Origin: an uncultured Clostridia bacterium
GTDB lineage: Bacteria; Bacillota; Clostridia; Oscillospirales; Ruminococcaceae
Assembly: GCA_944386445.1 (NCBI GenBank)
Contig: CALXBD010000040.1
Coordinates: 1 to 53,879, forward strand
Direction of reading: 5' to 3'
Length of the DNA: 53,879 nucleotides
Position numbers and translations under genes: made by a program. Every line of letters starts with the position of its first letter. Within the stretch, counting starts at the first letter, position 1. Shown here piece after piece: positions 26,156 through 34,110 of this stretch. A model generated the notes under the pieces. The model searched no databases and was not told where the DNA came from. It worked only from the letters and a program-made list of their open reading frames with translations.

Positions 26156-26553
26156 AAACGGGCTAACATATGGTGAATTCGGTCGGATATCCAAAAAACC
26201 GGGATACATAAGAAAAACCACAGAATGGAATATAGGGGACAGATTTGCCCTAGAAGATTTCCAAAGCTGTTGGAATAATCCCAAACCTGCCAGTGCAATT
26301 TCAAGTTGACAAGACACCCTACCAGAAATTCTACTGCAGTGATAACAGCAGTTCCTCGAAGGCAGCGAAAAACCATCCGCTCCCTGGAGTGGCGCCGGTT
26401 CAGCCCATATAACAGGACAAAGCAGATCCCTCCGGTGACTGCCATCGTCCAATGGGTAAACCCCCGCCATAGAATTTCGATGAGACTGTATCCGGCTGAA
26501 CCAATTAACCAGATTACACTGTAGTCCCGTGCTTTGCGTGCCGCTGCCGACAT
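26152..26553 (-). CDS. Small membrane protein, CmpB-like putative ABC transporter permease family
   Basis: A 133-residue protein with four hydrophobic segments. The C-terminal half carries the pattern VWDYSNSFGNLLGQICPLYS followed by a tryptophan-rich helix. That is typical of the short clostridial proteins named putative ABC-transporter permease (CmpB, PF06541). The ATG at 26553 follows AAAGGCGG; an ATG two codons earlier is also possible. No ATPase partner lies nearby, and a real transport role is not established for this family. It is divergent from the araC gene and convergent with the CNNM/CorC gene. Confidence 0.75.
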   Translation of the reverse strand: MSAAARKARDYSVIWLIGSAGYSLIEILWRGFTHWTMAVTGGICFVLLYGLNRRHSRERMVFRCLRGTAVITAVEFLVGCLVNLKLHWQVWDYSNSFGNLLGQICPLYSILWFFLCIPVFWISDRIHHMLARF

Positions 26554-26685
26554 CTGCATCCCGCCTTTCGGAGTTGATATTCTTATCTTGCGCCGGAAAG
26601 GGATGGTTATAAGCGGAAACCTTTGGAAAAGACTTGGCAGCTGATGAAGATGATCTATAGAAGAAATCAATTGGAGGATGTGTGC

Positions 26686-27666
26686 ATGGACGCCAAACTT
26701 ATAGAAACGCTTCGCCAGATAACCGACGAGGAGCGAAACATTCTTGATGGGCGGGTTGGTGTGGACCAAACCTTGTACACAGCAACAAAGGAATTTACAA
26801 TCGATAGTCAAAAGATGCTTCAGCGAGGAAAACTGATTGACGTCCGTCCCCACACACGATTTGTGCATTTTCCAGAGCATAAACACAATTATATCGAAAT
26901 CATCTTTATTTGTCAGGGAATGGCTACTCATATTATTGATCGAAATCATACAGTGATTCTGGAAGCTGGGGATCTTTTGTTTTTGAATCAATATGCTAGC
27001 CATGAAATTTTGCCGGCGGGTCCGGAAGATATTGCAGTAAACTTTATTGTCCTGCCAGAATTTTTTGATACAGCGTTTCAAATGATCGGTAAAGATAATG
27101 CGATTTCCCGGTTTTTAGTCAGCACTCTCTGTCGAGATGGGGGAGAGGGCCAATTTCTGCATTTTAAAGCAGCAGGACTTTTGCCGGTACAGAACCTTGC
27201 TGAGAATATGATTTGGTCATTAGTAACCCATCAACCTGACCGTCGCCGAACCAATCAGTTTACAATGGGATTGCTGCTGCTGGAGCTTTTGAACCATATC
27301 GATACCCTGGACAGCGGCAGCAGCCAAAGCCGCAGCAGAATGGTTATGACAGCTCTTCACTATATTGAAGAGCATTATCGGGATGGCAGTCTGACAACTT
27401 TAGCAGGAGAACTCAACCAACCGGTGTACGCTTTAAGCAAACTGATTAAGTCTGAAACAGGAGTTACCTTTAAGGAGCTTCTTCAGCAGAAGAGGCTGTC
27501 CCGGGCAGCCCAGCTGATGCGAGAAACAGAACTGTCAGTTTCAGACATTATTACAGCGGTGGGATATGATAACACAAGCTTTTTCTATCGGGTATTCCGA
27601 AATGAATATGGAGTGACTCCGCGGGAATATCGGATGCAAAAAAATTCAGAGGCTGATAAGGAGTGA
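26686..27666 (+). CDS. AraC family transcriptional regulator with cupin sensor domain
   Basis: A 326-residue regulator. The N-terminal cupin-like sugar-sensing domain is at about 45-140 (FVHFPEHKHNYIEIIFICQG with LEAGDLLFLNQYASHEI). The C-terminal double helix-turn-helix is at about 220-315, ending in the AraC signature VGYDNTSFFYRVFRNEYGVTPREYR. ATG 26686 is chosen for the TTGGAGG site. Its stop overlaps the next gene region, and the three genes to 28906 are tightly packed. The ligand and targets are unknown; no sugar genes are adjacent. Confidence 0.92.
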   Translation: MDAKLIETLRQITDEERNILDGRVGVDQTLYTATKEFTIDSQKMLQRGKLIDVRPHTRFVHFPEHKHNYIEIIFICQGMATHIIDRNHTVILEAGDLLFLNQYASHEILPAGPEDIAVNFIVLPEFFDTAFQMIGKDNAISRFLVSTLCRDGGEGQFLHFKAAGLLPVQNLAENMIWSLVTHQPDRRRTNQFTMGLLLLELLNHIDTLDSGSSQSRSRMVMTALHYIEEHYRDGSLTTLAGELNQPVYALSKLIKSETGVTFKELLQQKRLSRAAQLMRETELSVSDIITAVGYDNTSFFYRVFRNEYGVTPREYRMQKNSEADKE

Positions 27667-27671
27667 TGTTT

Positions 27672-28151
27672 ATGAAGCGTCAGGATTATCTTTCTTGGGA
27701 TGAATATTTTATGGGAGTGGCGATGCTGTCTGCCCAGCGAAGCAAGGATCCTTCCACACAGGTAGGAGCCTGCATTGCCAATGCAGATCATAAGATTCTT
27801 TCGGTAGGTTATAATGGGATGCCTACGGGCTGTAATGATGATGTCATGTCCTGGAGACGGGACGGGGATCCGCTAGATACCAAATATCTCTATGTCTGCC
27901 ATGCGGAACTGAATGCGATCCTTAATAATGACGGCGGCTCTCTGAAAGGAACTACTATATACGTAACATTGTTTCCCTGTAATGAGTGTGCCAAAGCCAT
28001 TATTCAGTGCGGAATAAGGGAAGTCGTTTATTGGGACGACAAATACGCTGATACTCCGGCTGTCCAGGCTTCTAAGCGGATGTTCGAGTTGGCAGGAGTT
28101 CGCTGTCGGGCATACCAGCCCAGCGGGAAACATTTGGGGCTGAATTTCTGA
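27672..28151 (+). CDS. Deoxycytidylate (dCMP) deaminase
   Basis: A 159-residue zinc-dependent deaminase of the ComEB/dCMP deaminase family that makes dUMP for dTMP synthesis. Zinc and proton-shuttle residues are in CHAELNAI and FPCNECAKAI; the substrate-loop NGMPTGCNDD is conserved. ATG 27672 has AAGGAG eight bases upstream; GTG/ATG codons at 27663-27668 are too close to that site. The stop shares a base with the start of the ATPase gene. Confidence 0.94.
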   Translation: MKRQDYLSWDEYFMGVAMLSAQRSKDPSTQVGACIANADHKILSVGYNGMPTGCNDDVMSWRRDGDPLDTKYLYVCHAELNAILNNDGGSLKGTTIYVTLFPCNECAKAIIQCGIREVVYWDDKYADTPAVQASKRMFELAGVRCRAYQPSGKHLGLNF

Positions 28152-28906
28152 TGGCTGTCATGGACCAATATTTGCAGGAAGTCCGGCTTCGCAGGGAAAA
28201 GGTCCCTGATTTTAGAAGATATCCATTTTCGATTCCCGCTGTGCGTAATCTGGATTCTCTGCAGATGAATCCGAAAGTGACCTTTTTTGTTGGAGATAAT
28301 GGGACGGGAAAGTCCACTCTGTTGGAGGCAATCGCAGTTAACTTCGGATTTAATCCGGAGGGCGGGAGTCGAAATTTTAATTTTTCGACTTATGCGTCTC
28401 ATTCCTGTTTAAGCGAATATCTGCTTTTGGTTAAAGGAGTTCGCCGTCCCAAAGATGGGTACTTCTTCCGGGCAGAGAGTTTTTATAATGTAGCCACCAA
28501 TATCGAGCAATTGGACGCAGAGCCTGGGATAGGCGGACCCATCAGCGCCGGATATGGCGGGAATCTTCATGAACGTTCTCATGGAGAGAGTTTTTTTGCT
28601 TTGCTTAATAACCGACTGGGTGGAAACGGGCTGTATTTGTTCGACGAACCGGAAGCGGCTCTTTCCCCGTTGCGGCAAATGGCAATGTTACGCCGCTTAA
28701 AAGAATTGACAGATTGCGGATCGCAGTGTGTGATTGCCACCCATTCACCAATTTTAATGGCTTTTCCAGAAAGCACCATTTATTGCTTTTCTCAGGATGG
28801 CATCTGCCTGCAGAAATATGAGGAGACAGATCAATTCTGTGTTACACGGGACTTTTTAAACCGATATCCGCAAATGTTGGAGCAACTTTTTAACGGAAGT
28901 TTATAA
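28151..28906 (+). CDS. AAA family (ABC-like) ATPase
   Basis: A 251-residue soluble ATPase of the SMC/ABC-like AAA group. Walker A GDNGTGKST is at 48-56, a signature-like SHGES at 143-147, Walker B LYLFDEPEAA (Asp165, Glu166) and the H-loop IATHSPILMA. There is no coiled-coil insertion or nuclease domain. The family is widespread and mostly uncharacterised; relatives are annotated only as AAA ATPase. The start ATG overlaps the TGA of the deaminase gene by one base, so the two are probably translationally coupled. No partner toxin, nuclease or DUF gene is seen that would make it a defence system. Confidence 0.85.
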   Translation: MAVMDQYLQEVRLRREKVPDFRRYPFSIPAVRNLDSLQMNPKVTFFVGDNGTGKSTLLEAIAVNFGFNPEGGSRNFNFSTYASHSCLSEYLLLVKGVRRPKDGYFFRAESFYNVATNIEQLDAEPGIGGPISAGYGGNLHERSHGESFFALLNNRLGGNGLYLFDEPEAALSPLRQMAMLRRLKELTDCGSQCVIATHSPILMAFPESTIYCFSQDGICLQKYEETDQFCVTRDFLNRYPQMLEQLFNGSL

Positions 28907-29041
28907 AATATAAAACGGCCTGCCTTATAAAAGAGGAGGTCGCTTTATTTTGCCAAGAGATTTTCTCTATTTACCATCGGATGTTCAAAAAACTATCACA
29001 TAGGCATTTATAATAAAAAAGGAGAAAGGAGGAGTGTGTCC

Positions 29042-29506
29042 GTGAAAAAATTGTTAAATCGATGGAGCGGTTGGCTTGGAATTTTGGCAGCACTTCTCTG
29101 CTGTTTTCTCCTTGTAGGCGCCGGAATCGACGGACAGCTATCTTCAGATTTTTCTTTGGAATCTTCCCAATCCGAGTCAGAAAATCCTTTCGAGGGCGCA
29201 GCCGACATGCGTGTTTATCGGGAAGCCTTGGAAATCATTGGATCCACTTCCTTGGATGACTTGTCTGATGCACAAAAAGTCCAATTGGCGGCATTGGGAA
29301 TTCCAGAAGAGCAGCTGCCGGAATTTTTGAGCAATCTGGAAACCTATCTTTCTCAGAGCAATGAAAGCACAGAAGGGTACGAGCCTGTCAATTCCTGGTG
29401 GGACACAGGTTGGATCGGATTTGTCATAATGGTTCCTGTACTCTTAGCAGTAGTAATCTTTTTGCTGATTTGGTTTGGAAAGAGAAATCATCCGCGAGGC
29501 AGCTGA
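29042..29506 (+). CDS. Small membrane protein of unknown function
   Basis: A 154-residue protein not recognised as any family. It has an N-terminal membrane or signal segment (about 10-28), a Ser/Glu-rich linker, and a helical acidic middle part (about 55-110, with STSLDDLSDAQKVQLAALGI). A C-terminal membrane helix (about 122-143) is followed by a basic tail. GTG 29042 is chosen because AAAGGAGG lies nine bases upstream; GTG 29036 is too close to it. A TATAAT lies at 29009-29014. The last 63 bases overlap the end of the convergent TIGR03915-like gene. Confidence 0.65.
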   Translation: MKKLLNRWSGWLGILAALLCCFLLVGAGIDGQLSSDFSLESSQSESENPFEGAADMRVYREALEIIGSTSLDDLSDAQKVQLAALGIPEEQLPEFLSNLETYLSQSNESTEGYEPVNSWWDTGWIGFVIMVPVLLAVVIFLLIWFGKRNHPRGS

Positions 29507-30298
29507 GTTGCTCTTCGGGAGCAAAAGCGATTGTGAACTGTGTGACAGATCGCAAAATTCTGTCATGTTGTGCCAATATCGTTTGGGGCAGTGCGTCATA
29601 CGACATCGCGGATTATAACGCCCTTCAATTGCAATAGTATCGTAAAAACGTTTCCACAAGGCTTCATACTGTGCTTCTTGTTCGTCAAGAGCCGGCATAT
29701 CAATGGAATCAGCGGGAAGAATCATGCATTTGTGATTCCAATAGGTCAAAACCATGCCATGGGTGTCGTCATAGATGAGAAAGGTTTCCTCCGGGTAGCG
29801 CTGCACGAAATGCGGAGCCAATCGGGGGAGAACTTGATTTTTGGGAGAAATAATAGCTGTCAACGCACCGTTTCGCTGGGCGAATCGGATAAAACCCTTG
29901 AGCAGATGGGTTTCATTGTCCACAAATTGTACTGCTTTATGAAGGCAGAATACCGTTTCGTCTTGAAGCATCCGGGTAATCGAAGGGCCTTTTTTGTATC
30001 CCTTTCGTAGAAAATCTAAAATGACCCGTTCTTTGTTTTCCAGGCAGGAGAGAAAACCGTTTTCTACCCAGTAGAGTGCTTCTGATGAAATCTTTTTTGG
30101 AATCGAATTCCGGACTCTGGAAGCGTGGACAGAGTCCGTCGGGATATATCTTGGCGGGCAAAGGGAGGGCTGTGCAGCATTTTCAGGCAAGATATCGGCA
30201 GGGGATTCCTTTTCTGCGATGGCAGTAAAAATACAGCATAGCAAACCATCAAAGCTGCCATCATAAAGATATGCAGTTATAGTTGGCCGGTCAGACAT
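29444..30298 (-). CDS. TIGR03915-like putative DNA repair/metabolism protein (DUF4130)
   Basis: A 284-residue soluble protein that recalls the TIGR03915 family (opening YLYDGSFDGLLCCIFTA, basic FLRKGYKKGP, and the ending GRYNPRCRMTHCPKRYWHNMTEF). In many bacteria it is encoded next to a radical SAM protein (TIGR03916), as here. The family is considered part of an uncharacterised DNA repair or modification process, and in some phyla it is fused to a uracil-DNA-glycosylase domain; no such domain is present here. Its start overlaps the radical SAM gene end by 22 bases. Through the operon promoter it would be under LexA control. Confidence 0.88.
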   Translation of the reverse strand: MSDRPTITAYLYDGSFDGLLCCIFTAIAEKESPADILPENAAQPSLCPPRYIPTDSVHASRVRNSIPKKISSEALYWVENGFLSCLENKERVILDFLRKGYKKGPSITRMLQDETVFCLHKAVQFVDNETHLLKGFIRFAQRNGALTAIISPKNQVLPRLAPHFVQRYPEETFLIYDDTHGMVLTYWNHKCMILPADSIDMPALDEQEAQYEALWKRFYDTIAIEGRYNPRCRMTHCPKRYWHNMTEFCDLSHSSQSLLLPKSNSAASRMISLSKPNQQKDYYC

Positions 30299-31587
30299 TT
30301 GGCCACCTCCTCCCGCGTCAGCAGCCGGGGATCAGAGAATAAAGACAGCTGTTCACCGCGGGCTGAAGCCAGCAGGTGAGCTGCCTTATCTGACAACACC
30401 GCTTGGATCATATTGTCAGATCGAAGACGGGCACCATCAGGTTGTTTTCCATTGCATAAAATAAAATATTGGGCACGCTTTAATACAACACCGATCTTTT
30501 TCAAAGCAGCTTCGTTCAAAGAGCCCAGCCGCCGGGCAGCAATAATCCGTTTGGCTGAGCGAACACCAATACCGGGGACACGCAGCAGGGTTTCATAGGA
30601 TGCGCGGTTTACTTCTACAGGGAACTGCTCCAGATGATTGACAGCCCAGTTACATTTGGGGTCGAGAAACGGATTGAAGTTGGGATGGGCGTCATCTAAA
30701 AGTTCCCGGGCTTCGAAGCCATAGAATCGCAGCAGCCAATCTGCCTGATAAAGCCGGTGTTCCCGGAGCAGCGGCGGCTTGGTTTCCCGAGAGGGGAGAA
30801 GGGAGCTTTCCACTACTGGCATATACGCAGAAAAAAAGACTCTTTTCAAAGAATATTTACGGTACAGCGCCTCTGTAAGGTTCAGAATTTGGAGATCGCT
30901 TTCCGGCGTAGCGCCGATGATCATCTGTGTACTTTGGCCTGCCGGTGCAAAGCGGGGAGCATGACGGTATTTTATCAGGTCTGTGCAATTTTCCTCGATC
31001 CCATTTCGGATAAGGCCCATAGGCGCCAGGATTGCTGCTTTGGACTTATTGGGAGCCAAAGTGTTCAAACTTCTTTCACTGGGCAGCTCAATATTAACGC
31101 TCATTCGGTCAGCCAACAGCCCCATTTTTTGAATCAAAATCGGATCAGCGCCTGGAATCGCTTTTACATGAATATATCCATAGAACCGGTATTCATTTCG
31201 GAGAATCCTTAAAACCTCCAGCATTCTTTCGCAAGTGTAGTCAGGATTTTTAAGGATACCAGAACTTAAAAACAGCCCTTCGATATAATTTCTTCTGTAA
31301 AATTGAATGGTCAGGTCTGCCAGTTCCCGGGAGGTAAAGGTCGCTCTGGGGGTATCGTTGGTCGCACGATTGACACAGTACTGACAGTTATAGGCACAGG
31401 CGTTGGAAAGCAGCACCTTAAGAAGGGAAATACATCGTCCGTCCGCTGCAAAGCTATGGCAGATCCCGCACGCTGATGCGCTTCCAATTCCACCTGCTGC
31501 GGGAGCTTTATCCACTCCGCTAGAGGTACAGGCTGCATCATACTTTGCTGCGTCACTTAGGATCGTAAGCTTTTCCATTAAATCCAT
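30277..31587 (-). CDS. Putative DNA modification/repair radical SAM protein (TIGR03916-like)
   Basis: A 436-residue radical SAM enzyme. The [4Fe-4S]/SAM motif is CAYNCQYC (Cys64, Cys68, Cys71). A further cysteine group lies before it (CGICHSFAADGRC, residues 40-52). The C-terminal part has a helix-hairpin-helix DNA-binding motif (LLRVPGIGVRSAKRIIAARR). The combination of radical SAM with HhH is typical of TIGR03916, whose substrate is unknown. ATG 31587 is chosen for the GGAGG site in its leader. It is first in a two-gene operon with the TIGR03915-like gene and is preceded by a promoter containing a LexA box. Confidence 0.92.
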   Translation of the reverse strand: MDLMEKLTILSDAAKYDAACTSSGVDKAPAAGGIGSASACGICHSFAADGRCISLLKVLLSNACAYNCQYCVNRATNDTPRATFTSRELADLTIQFYRRNYIEGLFLSSGILKNPDYTCERMLEVLRILRNEYRFYGYIHVKAIPGADPILIQKMGLLADRMSVNIELPSERSLNTLAPNKSKAAILAPMGLIRNGIEENCTDLIKYRHAPRFAPAGQSTQMIIGATPESDLQILNLTEALYRKYSLKRVFFSAYMPVVESSLLPSRETKPPLLREHRLYQADWLLRFYGFEARELLDDAHPNFNPFLDPKCNWAVNHLEQFPVEVNRASYETLLRVPGIGVRSAKRIIAARRLGSLNEAALKKIGVVLKRAQYFILCNGKQPDGARLRSDNMIQAVLSDKAAHLLASARGEQLSLFSDPRLLTREEVAKCLTGQL

Positions 31588-31618
31588 TTTATCGTCCCTC
31601 CACAGAACATCTATTCTT

Positions 31619-31648
31619 ATTATAACATCGAACATGTGTTTTTGTAAA
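31619..31648 (-). promoter_or_regulatory. Promoter of the radical SAM repair operon with LexA (SOS) box
   Basis: On the minus strand: -35 TTTACA (31643-31648), an 18-base spacer and a perfect -10 TATAAT (31619-31624). The spacer holds AAAACACATGTTCG (31629-31642), which matches the Firmicute LexA operator CGAAC-N4-GTTCG in one half-site exactly and in the other with a two-base deviation. A bound LexA dimer would block polymerase directly. The start codon is 32 bases downstream. Confidence 0.8.
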
Positions 31649-31679
31649 GAGGGAAACGAATATTTATTCTTTTTTTACA

Positions 31680-31712
31680 AATAAAAACACCCCGGGAAGA
31701 GATCCGGGGTGT
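31680..31712 (-). terminator. Rho-independent terminator of the rpsB-tsf operon
   Basis: Perfect nine-base arms at 31687-31695 (ACACCCCGG on the plus strand) and 31704-31712, followed on the minus strand by a T-run. It lies 19 bases after the tsf stop. Confidence 0.9.
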
Positions 31713-31730
31713 GAAAGAAACATTATTAAC

Positions 31731-32636
31731 TTATTTAACCATGCTGGCAACTTCGTCTGCGAAATTGTCAACACGTTTTTCCATACCTTCGCCTTTTTCA
31801 AAGCGAACGAACTGGACAACTTCCAATTTACCGCCTAACTCTTTTGCAGTATTGGCAACATACTGCGCAACGGTCAAGTCTTCGTCCTTAACAAAGGGCT
31901 GTTCCAGCAGGCAGTTTTCCTTATAGTACTTAGAAATACGGCCCATCACCATTTTCTCAGCGATAGCCGCGGGCTTGCCCTCATTCATAGCCTGGACTTT
32001 CAGGATTTCCTTTTCTTTTTCCAGAACGTCAGCAGGAACATCTTCCTTTTTCAGATAAATAGGGGTAGCAGCCGCAATCTGCATAGCAACATCCTTGGCA
32101 CAGGCTTCATAGCCATCTTTGCCGGCACAATCGGTATCGAATTTTACCAAAACGCCAATTTTGCCGCCGCCATGGACATAAGAATAGAGATTGCCTTCCA
32201 AACGAACGAAACGACGGATATTCATATTTTCACCGATGGTGAGAATCTTATCACGCAGAGCTTCGGCTACAGTCATATCAGTGCCTTCGCAGTGGAGATC
32301 ATTGAGGGCAGCAAGATCAGCAGGATTATCCTTGATAATGGTTTTGGCAACGTTATTGACAAACTCTACAAAAGAAGCATTTTTTGCCACAAAGTCAGTT
32401 TCGGCATTGACTTCCAGAACGACGCCGACATTTCCTTCGACGATAGAAACAACCAAGCCTTCTGCAGCGATACGTCCAGCTTTCTTTTCAGCAGCAGCCA
32501 GACCTTTTTCACGAAGCAATTCAATTGCTTTTTCCATATCGCCGTCAGCTTCAGTCAGAGCCTTTTTGCAGTCCATCATGCCGCAATTGGTGCGTTCGCG
32601 CAGATTTTTAACATCAGCAGCTGTAAAAGTTGCCAT
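31731..32636 (-). CDS. tsf: Translation elongation factor Ts
   Basis: A 301-residue guanine nucleotide exchange factor for EF-Tu. It has the UBA-like N-terminus with LRERTNCGMMDCKKALTEAD and the core signature VNAETDFVAKNASFVEFV. The C-terminal half holds VVQFVRFEKGEG. GAGGAGGAAT lies before the ATG. It is co-transcribed with rpsB, as in most bacteria, with a hairpin between them. Confidence 0.98.
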   Translation of the reverse strand: MATFTAADVKNLRERTNCGMMDCKKALTEADGDMEKAIELLREKGLAAAEKKAGRIAAEGLVVSIVEGNVGVVLEVNAETDFVAKNASFVEFVNNVAKTIIKDNPADLAALNDLHCEGTDMTVAEALRDKILTIGENMNIRRFVRLEGNLYSYVHGGGKIGVLVKFDTDCAGKDGYEACAKDVAMQIAAATPIYLKKEDVPADVLEKEKEILKVQAMNEGKPAAIAEKMVMGRISKYYKENCLLEQPFVKDEDLTVAQYVANTAKELGGKLEVVQFVRFEKGEGMEKRVDNFADEVASMVK

Positions 32637-32659
32637 TTTTATTCCTCCTCGAATTCATC

Positions 32660-32691
32660 AAAATGCCCGAGGAGATTGTCTCGGGCATTTT
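32660..32691 (-). other. Intercistronic hairpin between rpsB and tsf
   Basis: Perfect 12-base arms, AAAATGCCCGAG at 32660-32671 and its complement at 32680-32691, with an eight-base loop. The T-run after it is only four bases on either strand, so it is more likely a partial terminator or RNA-processing/stability element that tunes the S2 to EF-Ts ratio. Confidence 0.7.
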
Positions 32692-32707
32692 GTCGTTTAG
32701 TGTAGAA

Positions 32708-33454
32708 TTATTCAGCAGTGGTTTCTTCAGCAGTGGCTTCTTCCTCAGCGGGAGCTTCCTCTGCTGCATCATCACCCTGTTTTCCTTCCAGAACAGCATT
32801 TGCCATAGCGCCTGCAATCAGCTTAACGGCACGAATGGCGTCGTCATTGCCGGGGATCACATAATCAACTTCATCGGGATCGCAGTTGGTGTCAACGATT
32901 GCAACGATCGGAATTCCCAATTTGCGAGCTTCAGAAACGGCAATTTTCTCCTTCTTGGGATCAACCACAAAAAGAGCAGCAGGGATCTGGCCCATATTTT
33001 TGATACCGCCGATGAATTTTTCGAGCTTTTCGATTTCCAATTTCAGCTTAATAACTTCTTTTTTAGGAAGGAGTTCGAAAGTGCCGTCCTCTTCCATCTT
33101 CCGCAACTGAGACAGGCGCTCGATACGACGACGGATAGTTTTGAAGTTAGTCAGCATACCGCCGAGCCAACGGGCATTAACGTAATGCATACCGCAGCGT
33201 TCAGCCTCTTCCTTAACGGAATCGCCGGCCTGTTTTTTGGTACCGACAAAGAGAATTTCACCGCCGTTAGCCGCGGTATCGCGGACAAACATATAAGCTT
33301 CTTCCAGCTTCTTGACGGTTTTCTGCAAGTCAATAATGTAGATGCCGTTTCTCTCGGTAAAAATGTAGGGAGCCATTTTAGGGTTCCATCTTCTGGTCTG
33401 GTGGCCGAAATGCACGCCTGCTTCCAGAAGCTGTTTCATGGATACAACTGCCAT
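32708..33454 (-). CDS. rpsB: 30S ribosomal protein S2
   Basis: A 248-residue ribosomal protein with the family blocks [34 protein letters not shown] and [20 protein letters not shown]. The tail is an Ala/Glu/Thr-rich repeat (about residues 230-248), common in Clostridia. CAGGAGG precedes the ATG. It is first in the rpsB-tsf operon. Confidence 0.98.
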   Translation of the reverse strand: MAVVSMKQLLEAGVHFGHQTRRWNPKMAPYIFTERNGIYIIDLQKTVKKLEEAYMFVRDTAANGGEILFVGTKKQAGDSVKEEAERCGMHYVNARWLGGMLTNFKTIRRRIERLSQLRKMEEDGTFELLPKKEVIKLKLEIEKLEKFIGGIKNMGQIPAALFVVDPKKEKIAVSEARKLGIPIVAIVDTNCDPDEVDYVIPGNDDAIRAVKLIAGAMANAVLEGKQGDDAAEEAPAEEEATAEETTAE

Positions 33455-33586
33455 AATAGGGGTACCTCCTGAAAAAAATTTGGTTTACAGAGTCCGTTTC
33501 CGGATTCTCCTCCGCACAGATTTCAGCGCGACTGACACGTTTCAGCACCATGCGCGAAAACATCGTGCGTGCGTAATGCGTGATAT

Positions 33587-33615
33587 ATTATAGCATAACT
33601 TGGCAATTTTCGCAA
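33587..33615 (-). promoter_or_regulatory. Sigma-A promoter of rpsB-tsf
   Basis: TTGCGA (33610-33615), a 17-base spacer and a perfect TATAAT (33587-33592) on the minus strand. It gives a leader of about 125 bases before rpsB, long enough for an autogenous S2-binding structure, although no known leader motif was recognised. Confidence 0.75.
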
Positions 33616-33631
33616 GCAGTTAACAGAAAAT

Positions 33632-34096
33632 TTACAACTGATATCGTTCTTTTAATGCGGAAACACAGGCGTCTGCAGAAGCCTCACTGACCAATATGGA
33701 AATATCCACCGTAGAAGTTGTAATCATCAGGATATCAGCGCCACAGTCTGCAATCACCTCAAAGACCCCTGCCGCGATACCGGCATATTCCGGCATCTTT
33801 TCACCATAGAGAGAAATCTTTACATTGTTGCCACTAACCAGCGGCTTGATAGTAGGATATTTTTCCCGGATACGGGCGGAGATCTCCATGATTTTGCCGA
33901 TATCCTCCCCTTTAGCAGTGAAATTCAGAGCAACCTGTGGCCCGGTCAGCGCAGTCTGGGAAATCATATCCACATTTACATCCAGCTCGGTAAGCGCCCG
34001 AAAGAGCCGGCTGACGAAATCCGGACCGGCAGGGGCCATGTTTAGCGTAACCAGAGCCACATCGGAGGTCACACTGAGATTTGTAATTACACCCAA
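33632..34096 (-). CDS. Free-standing ACT-domain protein, aspartokinase regulatory-subunit-like
   Basis: A 154-residue protein made of two ACT domains (about 1-75 and 85-154) that matches the C-terminal regulatory part of lysine-sensitive aspartokinases (FVSRLFRALTELDVNVDMIS and ADILMITTSTVDISILVSE). No kinase domain is attached. It is the last gene of the asd-dapA-dapB run, 14 bases after dapB. Its size equals that of the beta subunit made by internal initiation in Bacillus LysC. It may bind an aspartokinase encoded elsewhere to give lysine or threonine feedback; this is inference. Confidence 0.88.
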   Translation of the reverse strand: MGVITNLSVTSDVALVTLNMAPAGPDFVSRLFRALTELDVNVDMISQTALTGPQVALNFTAKGEDIGKIMEISARIREKYPTIKPLVSGNNVKISLYGEKMPEYAGIAAGVFEVIADCGADILMITTSTVDISILVSEASADACVSALKERYQL

Positions 34097-34110
34097 GATT
34101 TCCGCCTCCT

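Noticed and set aside
26554-27081. Extended N-terminus of the CmpB-like protein on the minus strand
   Set aside because: The extra residues are antisense to the araC gene and are not membrane-like; a ribosome site precedes 26553.
27672-28906. Deaminase plus ATPase as an established phage-defence system
   Set aside because: The deaminase carries ordinary dCMP deaminase motifs and the ATPase lacks diagnostic defence domains; kept only as a low-certainty finding.
28912-28946. Terminator after the AAA ATPase gene
   Set aside because: The GGCCTGCCTT / AGGAGGTCGC pairing has several mismatches, so it is not listed as a feature.
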